Positions 34,049 to 42,338 of a DNA stretch of 64,000 bases are shown here, one piece after another. The position numbers and the translations under genes are program-made. The notes under the pieces were generated by a model. That model was given only the letters and a program-made list of their open reading frames with translations, did no database searches and was not told where the DNA came from. Source of the DNA: Opitutus terrae PB90-1 (GTDB lineage Bacteria > Verrucomicrobiota > Verrucomicrobiia > Opitutales > Opitutaceae); NCBI RefSeq assembly GCF_000019965.1, contig NC_010571.1, positions 1,798,001 through 1,862,000 on the forward strand. The letters run 5' to 3'. The stretch's first letter is position 1. Each line of letters opens with the position of its first letter.

Positions 34049-34064
34049 ATGCACATATACGGAT
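34049..34064. promoter_or_regulatory. Operator O2 of the ArsR-2 divergent region
   Basis: ATGCACATATACGGAT matches O1 at 14 of 16 bases. It lies 40 bases before the arsR-2 ATG and about 112 bases before the FadL start, in a locally AT-rich divergent region. A TATATG hexamer overlaps it and could be a -10 element. Confidence 0.65.
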
Positions 34065-34103
34065 GCACCGTTCCGCCGGTCAAGCGGCCTTCTCCTTCTC
34101 CCC

Positions 34104-34439
34104 ATGCCTAAGAAGCCACGCCAATTGTCTGATGAAGCCCTGATGATGATCGCCCGCCGGTTCAGCGTGTTGTCCGAGCCGCTGCGGCTGCGGCTGATCC
34201 ATGCACTCTTCGAAGGCGAGAAGAACGTTAACACGCTGGTCGACCTGACCGGCGGCACGCAGGCCAATGTGTCGCGGCACCTGCAGACACTCACGCAGGC
34301 GCATATCCTCAGTCGCCGGAAGGACGGGCTGCAGGTTTTCTACGCGATCGCGGATCCGACGATTTTCGAACTCTGCGAGCTGGTGTGCGGCAGCCTGGAA
34401 AAACAGTTCGCCAAACAGGCGGAGGCGTTCGAGCGATAG
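34104..34439 (+). CDS. ArsR-family transcriptional repressor 2
   Basis: This is a 111-residue paralogue of ArsR-1, nearly collinear with it (SEPLRLRLIHALFEGEKNV, NVSRHLQTLTQAHILSRRKDG). The only cysteines are the CELVC pair in the last helix (Cys91, Cys95). It likely represses the leftward eight-gene set and itself. The leader is CTTCTCCTTCTCCCC right before ATG, with no Shine-Dalgarno site. Confidence 0.9.
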   Translation: MPKKPRQLSDEALMMIARRFSVLSEPLRLRLIHALFEGEKNVNTLVDLTGGTQANVSRHLQTLTQAHILSRRKDGLQVFYAIADPTIFELCELVCGSLEKQFAKQAEAFER

Positions 34440-34503
34440 GGAGAATCGGACCGATAGGACGGATGCGACCCATGGGACCAGACGGCGGGCATTCGCGCTG
34501 GTT

Positions 34504-35109
34504 CTACTTCCGCAGATCGTAGAGCGCGTAGCCGGCGAAAAAATTCGGGCGGAAGCGGCAGGGCGTGTGCCAGTCGCCGCGGAGGTAAACGCGCCGCGTG
34601 ACCGTGATGCCCTGCACCGCGCAGAAGTGCTCGAAATCGGCGATCGAAACGGGATTCGACGGCCGGCTCTCGAACCATTCGGTCGTGTAGACGTCGTTGC
34701 GCACCTTGCGACCGCGCAGCAGGGCGTCGGCACGGTTTTTCCAGAAGCCGTGGTTCACGAACCCGACCGTGAGCGCGTGGCCGGCGCGCAGTGCCTCGAG
34801 AATGACGGCCGTGGGGTTGTCGAGCTCCTGCACGGTGCGTGAGCAGATGACGCGGTCGAAATGCCGGTCGGGAAACTCGCGCATGAACCCCGTCATGTCG
34901 CCTTGATACGCGGACAGCCCCCGCGCCACGCAGGCGGTGATCCGGCGAAAATCCAGGTCCACGCCCACCGCGCGCACGTCTTTCGTCTGCACGAGATAGG
35001 CGAGCAGGTCACCGCGGCCGCAACCGAGGTCGAGCACGCGCGAAGCGGGCTCGACCCACTCGGCGATGATCTCCATGTCCACGGCGCGTTTTTCGACGGG
35101 CTTGCTCAT
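34504..35109 (-). CDS. metW: Methionine biosynthesis protein MetW
   Basis: This is a 201-residue methyltransferase-fold protein with RVLDLGCGRGDLLAYL (motif I) and RGLSAYQGDMTGFM. Its context and sequence match MetW, which is required for, or stimulates, the MetX acyltransferase in many bacteria. The gene begins four bases after the metX stop. Confidence 0.92.
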   Translation of the reverse strand: MSKPVEKRAVDMEIIAEWVEPASRVLDLGCGRGDLLAYLVQTKDVRAVGVDLDFRRITACVARGLSAYQGDMTGFMREFPDRHFDRVICSRTVQELDNPTAVILEALRAGHALTVGFVNHGFWKNRADALLRGRKVRNDVYTTEWFESRPSNPVSIADFEHFCAVQGITVTRRVYLRGDWHTPCRFRPNFFAGYALYDLRK

Positions 35110-35113
35110 GGCG

Positions 35114-36298
35114 TCAGATCGAATAGTCCAGCGCAGCCGGCGCATTGCCCTCGAGGAAGGCGCGGACGAGGGTGTAGAGTTCCTCCGACTCGAGCAGGAA
35201 CGAGTCGTGGCCGAGGTCGGTGGTGAGCTCGGCGTAGCTGGCCGATTTGCCGGCGCGCAGCAGCGCGAGCGTGATCGCGCGGTTCTGCTCGGGGGGAAAG
35301 AGCCAGTCGCTGGTGAATCCGACGGAGAGCGTTTGCGCCTGCACCGGAGCAAACGCCGCCTCGAGCGAGCCGTAGACCTGCGGCAGGTCGAAATGATCGA
35401 GGGCGCGGGTGATGTAGAGATACGTGTTCGCGTCGAACCGGTTGATGAACGCCTGTCCCTGGTGCTGAAGGTAGCTCTCCACCTCGAACTGCACGTCGAA
35501 CGTGTACGCGCCGCCGGTGCCGTTGCCCTTGCGGCGGCGGCCGAACTTCCGGTCCATGCTGGCGTCGGAGACGTAGGTGATGTGGGCCATCATGCGGGCG
35601 ATCGCCAGGCCGACGCGCGGGCCGCCGCCCTTGGCGTAGTCGCCATGGTTCCACTCCGGATCCTGCATGATCGCCTGCCGGCCGACCTCGTTGAACGCGA
35701 TGGCCTGCGCACCTTCGCGCGCGGTGGTGGCCATCGCGATCACGCGGCGGACGTAGGCGGGGTATTCGATCGCGAATTGCATCGCGAGCATGCCGCCCAT
35801 CGACCCTCCCAGGACCGCGTGCAGGGCATTGATGCCGAGATGATCCAGCAGCAGTTTCTGCGACCGGACCATGTCGATGATCGTGACGAAGGGGAACGCG
35901 AGCCCGTACGGCTGATTGGTGGCGGGATTAGTGGACGACGGCCCGGTCGAACCCTGGCAGCCGCCGAGCACGTTGGCGCAGACCACGAAGAACTTCGTAG
36001 TGTCGACCGCCTTGCCGGGCCCGATCAGGTTGTTCCACCAGCCGGGCTTGCGGTCCTCCGGCGTGTGCAGCCCGGCACAATGATGATCGCCGCTCAGCGC
36101 ATGGCAGATCAGGATGACGTTGTCGCGCGTAGCGTTGAGCGTGCCGTAGGTCTCGTAACGGAGCGTGAATCCCGGGAGTGTCTGGCCGCTGTTAAAAGTG
36201 AAAGGCTGCGCGTGGGCGAAGTCTTGGGGCGTGACGAGGCCCACTTCGCCTAGGGTGTGGCGGTGAGGCACGGCGGAATCCGCAACATCGTCAGTCAT
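35114..36298 (-). CDS. metX: Homoserine O-acyltransferase
   Basis: This is a 394-residue alpha/beta hydrolase. The nucleophile elbow is LGGSMGGMLAMQF. The oxyanion-side ILICHALSGDHH and the terminal DLGHDSFLLE with the catalytic His complete the triad. It makes O-acetyl- or O-succinyl-homoserine, the first dedicated step to methionine; which acyl group is used cannot be told here. The start at 36298 (MTDDVADS) fits the family; an upstream in-frame ATG adds only poor sequence. Its product would feed the cystathionine gamma-synthase-like enzyme at 59.6 kb. Confidence 0.93.
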   Translation of the reverse strand: MTDDVADSAVPHRHTLGEVGLVTPQDFAHAQPFTFNSGQTLPGFTLRYETYGTLNATRDNVILICHALSGDHHCAGLHTPEDRKPGWWNNLIGPGKAVDTTKFFVVCANVLGGCQGSTGPSSTNPATNQPYGLAFPFVTIIDMVRSQKLLLDHLGINALHAVLGGSMGGMLAMQFAIEYPAYVRRVIAMATTAREGAQAIAFNEVGRQAIMQDPEWNHGDYAKGGGPRVGLAIARMMAHITYVSDASMDRKFGRRRKGNGTGGAYTFDVQFEVESYLQHQGQAFINRFDANTYLYITRALDHFDLPQVYGSLEAAFAPVQAQTLSVGFTSDWLFPPEQNRAITLALLRAGKSASYAELTTDLGHDSFLLESEELYTLVRAFLEGNAPAALDYSI

Positions 36299-36440
36299 TG
36301 ATATGAAGATGGTCGCCGAAACCGCGGGGCGACACAAGGGCGTCGTTTGTCATTGCGGGGCACACGGCATGGAATTCGCGGGGCTTCTGGCGCTGATCAG
36401 AACCAACTTGCGAGTGATATTCGAATCTCCGCGGCGGTGG

Positions 36441-36503
36441 AGCCCGCCGTCCCGACGGGCTTGAAAGCAGGGCGATCGAGCAAACCTGCCGGGACGACAG
36501 GTT
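36441..36503. repeat. Two-hairpin dispersed repeat, copy 2
   Basis: GCCCG...CGGGC (36442-36460) and AACCTG...CAGGTT (36483-36503) repeat the pattern seen at 16883-16937, including the central CCGGGAC. Confidence 0.55.
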
Positions 36504-36573
36504 CCAACTCCCGTGGGGCGACGAGCGATTGCGGCGCCGCTCCGCCGCGTGCGCGCGACGGAGCGCGCGTGGC

Positions 36574-37320
36574 TCACGATGCCGGCAGAATCGATTCGTC
36601 GATCTCGTCGTTCGAGAACACGTCCTGGACGTCGTCGAGTTCGTCGAGGGCGTCATGCAGGCGCGTGATGCTTTGCGCCAGCTGCGGATCGGTCACCGGC
36701 ACGGTCGTGGTCGGAAGGTAGGCGATCATCGCGCTGTCGGGCTTGAGCCCTTTCTGGTCGAGCGCTTGCGCGACCTTGTCGAAAGCGTGGATGTTGCAGC
36801 GCACCTCGTAGCCCTGCTCGCTGGTGATCACGTCATCGGCGCCGGCGTCGAGAGCGACTTCCATCAGCGCGTCCTCGCTGATCTGCGCGCCTGGGATCAG
36901 AAACTGCCCCGCGTGCAGAAACTGGAAAGACACGGCGCCCGTCGTCGCGAGATTCCCGCCCCAGCGCAGGAACACCGAGCGGATTTCCTGCGCGGCGCGC
37001 TGCTTGTTGTCGGTGGTCACCTTGACGATGAATGCCACGCCCCCGGGGCCGTAGCCCTCGTAGGTGATTTCTTCGAACACGACGCCGGGCAGTTCGCCGG
37101 TGCCCTTCTTGACCGCGCGGTCGACATTGTCGGCGGGCATGTTGGCGTCGCGCGCTTTCAGCAGCAGCGTGCGCAGCCGCGCATTGCCGTTGGGATCGCC
37201 GCCGCCGGCTTTGGCGGCGAGCGTGATGTCGCGGGAGAGCCGCGAGAAGACCTTGCCCTTGCGGGCGTCGGTGACGGCTTTCAGCCGCTTGACCTTGGAC
37301 CACTTGTTATGGCCAGCCAT
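36574..37320 (-). CDS. yebC: YebC/PmpR-family protein
   Basis: This is a 248-residue protein opening with MAGHNKWSKVKRLKAVTDAR, the family signature, then VFSRLSRDITLAAKAGGGDP and NADNVDRAVKKGTG-like helices. YebC proteins are now tied to translation of difficult motifs as well as transcription control. Single gene between metX and yidC. AGCTCTCAG-type repeats sit just upstream. Confidence 0.95.
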   Translation of the reverse strand: MAGHNKWSKVKRLKAVTDARKGKVFSRLSRDITLAAKAGGGDPNGNARLRTLLLKARDANMPADNVDRAVKKGTGELPGVVFEEITYEGYGPGGVAFIVKVTTDNKQRAAQEIRSVFLRWGGNLATTGAVSFQFLHAGQFLIPGAQISEDALMEVALDAGADDVITSEQGYEVRCNIHAFDKVAQALDQKGLKPDSAMIAYLPTTTVPVTDPQLAQSITRLHDALDELDDVQDVFSNDEIDESILPAS

Positions 37321-37329
37321 GGGGGATGT

Positions 37330-37432
37330 GAGCTGAGAGCTAAGAGCAGAGAGTCCAGAGCTGAGAGCTTCTCGCGGGGGCTTGAGAGCCGGTCGCCGAG
37401 CTCTGCGCTCTGGGCTCTCGGCTCTGGACCGG
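37330..37432. repeat. AGCTCTCAG-type repeat array, longest copy
   Basis: The units GAGCTGAGAGC, AGAGCTGAGAGC and, inverted, GCTCTGGGCTCTCGGCTCTGG fill the gap between yebC and yidC and can fold back on each other. Copies are also at 10362 and 56659. Confidence 0.65.
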
Positions 37433-37433
37433 C

Positions 37434-39248
37434 TTATTTTTTTTTCTTCGGCGTGACGTTCTTGGTGGACTTGGTGAACGCTGCCGCGGTCGTGGCGGCA
37501 GCGGTGCCGGGGCCGACGGGGCCGGGATTGTCCTTCATGCGGTTGATCACGAGCTGCTGACCGATGGTGAAGATGCCGTTGACGGTCGAATAGAGCGCGA
37601 GCGCGCAGGAGAACGTGTAGCAGAACATCGTCATGATGTAGGGCATGAACTTCATCATCTTCACCTGCATGTTATCCACGGCGGGCGAAGGCGTGAGCCG
37701 CATCTGGATGACGATCGTGGCGCCCATCAGCAGCGGCATGATGTTCAGCGGGAATGGCCCGATGTGCAGCACGGTGTCCGGCGCCGACAGATCATAGGCC
37801 CAGAGGAAGGGCTGGAACCGCAGTTCAGCCGCGCTCTGGAGCATCTGGAAGAAACCGATGAAGAACGGAATCGTGATCAGGATCGGGAAGCATCCGCCCA
37901 TCGGATTCACCTTGTGCTTCTTGAAGAGCTCCATCGTCGCCGCCTGCAGCTTCTGCGGGTTGTCCTTGAATTTCTCCCGGACCGCCTGCATCTCCGGCTG
38001 GATCTTGGCCATGCGCTTGGCCGAGCGCGACGCCGCGAGCGTGAAGGGCACGAAGATGATTTTCAGGATGAGCGTCGTGATCACGACCGCCCAGCCCCAA
38101 GCCCACGCCGCGCTCGGGAACCAGCCATGCACCCAGGTCATGAGCGTGAGCAGGATCTGGCTGAAGAACTTGAAGAACCCGAACTGCATGACCTTGTCTT
38201 GGTCCTTCTTGAACACGTCGCCGTTCGCCAGCCGGCGATATTCCTTCGGCCCGACGTAGAAGTCCGCCCCGAGCTTGGTCTCGGCGTTGGCGGCGAGCGG
38301 CGTGAGGTCGAACTGCGCCGCGCTCGTGATGCCGTAAGCGTTGCGGTTCTCGTCCGGCAGCATCGGCAGCAGTTTCACGCGCCGGGTGATGAGGCCCGAG
38401 CCGGGTTGGTCCGGAGTGAGGATGCTGGCGAAAAACTGATTGCTGACACAGGCCCACGCGATCGGGCCGCCCGTGAGGATCTGCGGCTTCGGTTCGCTGG
38501 CGCCGATGCCGAAAAATCCGTTGCCGCCCTCCAGCTTGGAGCGCGCGAAGAAGTTCTGGTCGTCGCCATTCGAGTAGCCGGTGGTGAGCCGGATGCCCGG
38601 ATCGTTGGCATCCGTCGGCGCGGCGGTGCCGAGGCTCAGCGCGACCCGCGGCAGCGTCACCGTCTGATCGCTCAGGTTGCGGAACGTGGTCTCGTGGCGC
38701 ACGACGTAGGGATCGCCGGACTTGTCGCCGGCCTGCAGAACAGAGTAGTGCCGCGTGACCTCGACCTGGCCGTTCAGCACGGCGCGATAAACCGCCGACG
38801 TCGGCGTATGCGAAACGAGTTCGAAACGCGTTTGCCGGTCGAGCCCGGGGAAATCGACGAGCGCCAGCATCGGGTCGGCGTGCAGCGCGTTAAAGACGAA
38901 CGGCTCCGGCCGATCCCGCTCCGCAGGATATTTCTTCAGCGCGACATCGTGCAGCGCGCCGCCGAAATCCGTGACGTGGGCCGCGATGAAATCATTCTGC
39001 AGGGTGACGGTCGTGGCGGAGCCATCGTTCTCCGCGACCGAGGCGAACGCCGTCGACGGCACGGGCGCGGACGGCGTGCCCGTCGGCAGGGCGTTCGCCG
39101 GCGCGGTGCCGGTGGCCGCGGTCTGGGGCGTGCTGATCGTCGGAGTGGGTTGTGCGCTTCGCTGCGGCGAAAGTCGCTGGCCGAGGTAAAGGCTGGCGAA
39201 TGCGGCGAGGAGCAGCAGGACGCCGATGACAGTGTTCTTCTTGTCCAT
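37434..39248 (-). CDS. yidC: Membrane protein insertase YidC
   Basis: This is a 604-residue protein. The first membrane segment is NTVIGVLLLLAAFASLYLG. A large periplasmic domain spans about 60-365. The conserved five-helix core follows, with GWFPSAAWAWGWAVVITTLILK, MQAVREKFKDNPQKLQAATM and PMGGCFPILITIPFFIGFFQML. It inserts and folds inner-membrane proteins alone or with Sec. The tail is basic (PKKKK), as in ribosome-binding variants. The start at 39248 places the signal anchor at the N-terminus. Confidence 0.97.
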   Translation of the reverse strand: MDKKNTVIGVLLLLAAFASLYLGQRLSPQRSAQPTPTISTPQTAATGTAPANALPTGTPSAPVPSTAFASVAENDGSATTVTLQNDFIAAHVTDFGGALHDVALKKYPAERDRPEPFVFNALHADPMLALVDFPGLDRQTRFELVSHTPTSAVYRAVLNGQVEVTRHYSVLQAGDKSGDPYVVRHETTFRNLSDQTVTLPRVALSLGTAAPTDANDPGIRLTTGYSNGDDQNFFARSKLEGGNGFFGIGASEPKPQILTGGPIAWACVSNQFFASILTPDQPGSGLITRRVKLLPMLPDENRNAYGITSAAQFDLTPLAANAETKLGADFYVGPKEYRRLANGDVFKKDQDKVMQFGFFKFFSQILLTLMTWVHGWFPSAAWAWGWAVVITTLILKIIFVPFTLAASRSAKRMAKIQPEMQAVREKFKDNPQKLQAATMELFKKHKVNPMGGCFPILITIPFFIGFFQMLQSAAELRFQPFLWAYDLSAPDTVLHIGPFPLNIMPLLMGATIVIQMRLTPSPAVDNMQVKMMKFMPYIMTMFCYTFSCALALYSTVNGIFTIGQQLVINRMKDNPGPVGPGTAAATTAAAFTKSTKNVTPKKKK

Positions 39249-39277
39249 GAAAAAGCGGGAGACGATCGGTGGAGGCG

Positions 39278-39685
39278 CTAAGCGGTCAGCTCGCGCGAAA
39301 GAGGCGGGACGGCGGGTGTGGCGCGCCGGCAGACGGGTCGCAGTTGGAGCGCTTCGGGAACAGGATCGAATCCGCCGGGGTGCAGCGGCGTGCACTTGAT
39401 CAGCCGGCGAAGCGCGAGGGCGCTGCCGATCACCGCGCCGTGTCGGCGCACGGCTTCCGCGGCGTAATGCGAACACGTCGGCGCGAACCGGCACCCGCAG
39501 GAAGGGCCAAAGATCGCCGGCAGCACGGGCGAAAGCGTGTGCTGATACAGCCACACGAGGCCCAGCAGCGTCCGCGCGGGGAGCTGCATGAGCAGGCGAA
39601 GCAGCTGCGCGGCACGCGCGACATCGCCTCGACCGCGGCGGGACGCGGCTGTGGTGGAAGCAGGTGGCACGAGCGAATCAGGCAT
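39278..39685 (-). CDS. yidD: Membrane protein insertion efficiency factor YidD
   Basis: This is a 135-residue protein with the YidD signature: [25 protein letters not shown] followed by [15 protein letters not shown] and [14 protein letters not shown]. An N-terminal extension of roughly 40 residues precedes it. The start at 39685 overlaps the end of rnpA by eight bases. It is 29 bases before yidC. Confidence 0.9.
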   Translation of the reverse strand: MPDSLVPPASTTAASRRGRGDVARAAQLLRLLMQLPARTLLGLVWLYQHTLSPVLPAIFGPSCGCRFAPTCSHYAAEAVRRHGAVIGSALALRRLIKCTPLHPGGFDPVPEALQLRPVCRRATPAVPPLSRELTA

Positions 39686-40109
39686 TTTTGGGCGAAAACA
39701 CCTTACGACAGGCATCGACAAACTTGTGTTCAAGTTCCGGCATAGGCGCGTCGACCGCGGCGGCCCGAGCGCTCAACAGTACGTCGCAGCCGACGGGAAC
39801 TTCCTCCTGGTGGCGGCGAAAAATCTCTCGTAATCGGCGTTTTGCGCGATTGCGGCGAACCGCATGGCCCACGGCGACCGTCGAGGCGACCACGCCCACG
39901 CGTCGCGCGGAAGTCTTCGCGGACGGAGCGGGCTCGGCCGCGGGAGCGCCGGCGGCCGGTTCGGCCGGTTCGGCCGGAGCGGGGGAGGGCGACGCAGCCC
40001 GCCGCAAACCCCAAAGGGTGAACGAGCCGCAATTGACGCGGCGCCCCTGCTCCCGAATGACGCGGAAATCGCTCTGGCGACGCAAATGCTGCTCAGGGCG
40101 GAAACGCAT
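39678..40109 (-). CDS. rnpA: Ribonuclease P protein component with a low-complexity insertion
   Basis: This is a 143-residue protein. The core is normal: [17 protein letters not shown] at the start and the RNR motif [18 protein letters not shown]. Between residues 38 and 68 there is an Ala/Pro/Glu-rich segment ([20 protein letters not shown]) not found in typical 110-125-residue RnpA. The DNA there contains tandem 9-base units (GGCCGGTTC). The protein assists the RNase P RNA in tRNA 5' processing. Confidence 0.95.
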   Translation of the reverse strand: MRFRPEQHLRRQSDFRVIREQGRRVNCGSFTLWGLRRAASPSPAPAEPAEPAAGAPAAEPAPSAKTSARRVGVVASTVAVGHAVRRNRAKRRLREIFRRHQEEVPVGCDVLLSARAAAVDAPMPELEHKFVDACRKVFSPKNA

Positions 40110-40150
40110 GGGGCCGGGGGTCGAACGCGCGCGGGCAGGCGGCGCGACGA

Positions 40151-40288
40151 TCAGACGACCGTCAGGCGCTTCCGACCTTTGAGACGACGGGACTTGATGA
40201 CCTTACGGCCGCTGGCGGTGGCCATGCGCGCGCGATAACCGATTTTACGGGCGCGCTTTTTGCGGTGCGGGCGGAATGTGGGCTTCAT
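40151..40288 (-). CDS. rpmH: 50S ribosomal protein L34
   Basis: This is a 45-residue basic protein beginning [19 protein letters not shown] and ending GRKRLTVV, the standard L34 sequence. It is upstream of rnpA on the same strand with 41 bases between, the classic rpmH-rnpA-yidD-yidC order. The leader is pyrimidine-rich (CCCTCTTTTTCC). Confidence 0.97.
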   Translation of the reverse strand: MKPTFRPHRKKRARKIGYRARMATASGRKVIKSRRLKGRKRLTVV

Positions 40289-40504
40289 GACTTTTTAGGA
40301 AAAAGAGGGTCAGAGGTGCCCGACGGCCCAAGGGGTGTCAAGGGTGGGATTTAGAGCGTAGCGATACCCTTCCGGCCGGAGCCGTTTCCTCGCGTTCTGG
40401 CGGGCTGTCGCGCGAGGAGGCCGTCGCGCTGCGTTTGACAAGCCCGGCGGCGGTCCCTGCAGTCGCGGGCCGCGGTTGGCCGAGACGGCAGGCCGGTGTT
40501 TTCC

Positions 40505-41143
40505 ATGGAGTTGCTTGTTTCCATCACGACGGTGTTGGGCGCGCTCGCGCTCGGCACGATCAGCCCCGGCCCGAGTTTCGTGTTCGTGGCGCGCACGGCA
40601 GTCGCCAAGTCGCGGCCCGACGGTATTGCCGCGGCGTTCGGCATGGGAGTGGGCGGGGTGATCTTTGCGGGGCTTGCGCTGCTGGGACTGCAAGCGGCGA
40701 TCGCGGCGATGCCGGGGCTGTTCACCGGGTTGAAGGTGCTCGGCGCGCTCTACCTCATCTATCTCGGATGGGGTGCCTGGCGCGGGGCGCGGGAACCGCT
40801 GGCGGTGAACGAGCGTGGCCAACCGGCGCCGCGGGCGGTCGGCGGTTCATTCCGACAAGGATTGCTGACGCAGCTGAGCAATCCGAAGGCGGCGGTGGTG
40901 TATGGCAGTGTTTTTGCGGCGCTGTTGCCGGCGCACCCGCCGGCGTGGGCGGCGGTGGTGCTGCTGGGGGTCATTTTCGCCATGGAGACGGGCTGGTATG
41001 CGTTCGTGGCGGTCACGCTCTCGGCGGAGGCGTCGCGCGCCGTTTACCTGCGAAGCAAGGCGCTGATCGATCGCTCGGCCGGCGGGGTGATGGCGCTGCT
41101 CGGGCTGAAGCTGCTGATCGACGCGCGATCGTCGATGATGTGA
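40505..41143 (+). CDS. LysE/RhtB-family amino-acid exporter
   Basis: This is a 212-residue protein with six membrane segments. The N-terminal ALGTISPGPSFVFVARTAV is the LysE/RhtB signature, with LYLIYLGWGAWR and FRQGLLTQLSNPKAAVVYGS later. It exports an amino acid or derivative; the substrate is unknown. The start at 40505 (ATG) was used; a GTG three codons upstream is possible. Confidence 0.9.
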   Translation: MELLVSITTVLGALALGTISPGPSFVFVARTAVAKSRPDGIAAAFGMGVGGVIFAGLALLGLQAAIAAMPGLFTGLKVLGALYLIYLGWGAWRGAREPLAVNERGQPAPRAVGGSFRQGLLTQLSNPKAAVVYGSVFAALLPAHPPAWAAVVLLGVIFAMETGWYAFVAVTLSAEASRAVYLRSKALIDRSAGGVMALLGLKLLIDARSSMM

Positions 41144-41268
41144 TCCCGGCGCCGGCCGAGCGGGCGGCGGGTAAGCGACGACATTTGCGAGCTTGAGCTA
41201 ACAGGCATCGTGGCCACCTTGAGCGCGATGACGTGCGTGATCGGGAGGCCGACCAACCAGGCGAGACC

Positions 41269-41715
41269 ATGCGCATCGCGGTGATCTCAGACACCCACGA
41301 CCGTTATCCGCCCACGCTGCCGTCGCGGCTGAAGGAGGCGGACGAGATCTGGCATCTGGGCGATGTATGCGATCCGTCGACGCTGGTGGAATTCGAGCAA
41401 CTCGGCCCGCCGTTGCGCGTGGTGCTCGGGAATTGCGATGCCTATGCCGGCTGGCCGCTGACCTTGGAATTGGAACGGGCCGGCACGCGGTTCCTCCTCA
41501 TCCATGTGCCGCCGGCGCTGCCGAAAACGGCGGCGCGCAGGCCCGACGTGATTTTGCACGGGCACACGCATGTGCCGCGCGACGAGGTGGTCGGCGGCGC
41601 ACGGTGGCTGAACCCCGGCTGCATCACCCGGCCCAATCGCGGCGCGCCGGCGAGCTTCGCCTGGCTGACGGTGAACCCTGGGAAGCGGCTGCAGTGGGAG
41701 CTGGTGCGGGTGTGA
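41269..41715 (+). CDS. YfcE/MJ0936-like metallophosphoesterase
   Basis: This is a 148-residue single-domain phosphoesterase with the motifs ISDTHDRYP, WHLGDVCD, VVLGNCD and HGHTHVPRD. Small members of this family are cytoplasmic phosphodiesterases of uncertain natural substrate. The next gene follows after 14 bases. Confidence 0.9.
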   Translation: MRIAVISDTHDRYPPTLPSRLKEADEIWHLGDVCDPSTLVEFEQLGPPLRVVLGNCDAYAGWPLTLELERAGTRFLLIHVPPALPKTAARRPDVILHGHTHVPRDEVVGGARWLNPGCITRPNRGAPASFAWLTVNPGKRLQWELVRV

Positions 41716-41729
41716 AAAGGCGGAGGGCC

Positions 41730-42278
41730 ATGCGACTGGAGCCAATTCCTTATCTGCCCAACCTGTTGAGCAGCCTCCGGATTGCGCTGGCGCCGGCGAT
41801 CCTTGGCGCGGCGTATTCAAATTCCAAGCCCGGCTTCGTGGCGCTGCTGGCCGTTTCGCTGGTGAGCGACACGCTCGACGGCTGGCTCGCGCGGCGCTGG
41901 CACGTGTCCTCGGCGGTCGGCCAGCGGCTGGACCGCTGGGGCGACGGGCTCACGCTGATCGTGGGCGCGCTGGGCGTGAGTTTTCTCTGGCTGGAGATCG
42001 TGGAGCGCGAATGGCATTGGGGGCTGATCGCCGTCGCCGGCTATCTGATGTGCGGGCTGCAGCGGTTGATCGAGCCGGCGGTCGAACAAAGCCGGTCCGG
42101 GTGGATGAGCCGGGTGTGCGGCTGGGCGGTGCCGTTGTCGCTCGTGCCTTTGTTGACGGGGCAGGCGGCGTGGCCCTTCCAGGCGGCGGCGGTGCTGCAG
42201 GCGGCGCTCGGCGGCTGGAAACTCGCCGCGGCGCGGAGGACGGCACCGCCCGCCCCCGCCACGGGTGCAACGACGTAG
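41730..42278 (+). CDS. CDP-alcohol phosphatidyltransferase family protein A
   Basis: This is a 182-residue protein with about five membrane segments. The catalytic motif is complete: DTLDGWLARRW...GQRLDRWGD, i.e. DGxxAR with the G and two D residues spaced as in the family. It should join a CDP-diacylglycerol or CDP-alcohol to a second alcohol. GGCGGAGGG six bases before the ATG is one of the few clear ribosome sites. Confidence 0.85.
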   Translation: MRLEPIPYLPNLLSSLRIALAPAILGAAYSNSKPGFVALLAVSLVSDTLDGWLARRWHVSSAVGQRLDRWGDGLTLIVGALGVSFLWLEIVEREWHWGLIAVAGYLMCGLQRLIEPAVEQSRSGWMSRVCGWAVPLSLVPLLTGQAAWPFQAAAVLQAALGGWKLAAARRTAPPAPATGATT

Positions 42279-42338
42279 CGGGCCGGAATACCGCGCCCGC
42301 GGCTTGTGCACGCGCGCCGGGCTGGCACACTGGCGGAC

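Noticed and set aside
36299-36440. SAM riboswitch before metX
   Set aside because: No conserved core or pseudoknot pattern could be recognised by eye.
37670-37679. TTATCCACG, a DnaA-box-like sequence near rpmH/yidC suggesting oriC
   Set aside because: It is a single site inside yidC with no cluster, AT-rich unwinding region or dnaA gene nearby.
40336-40341. TTGACA on the minus strand upstream of rpmH as a promoter
   Set aside because: No acceptable -10 hexamer at 16-18 bases (CACCTC found).
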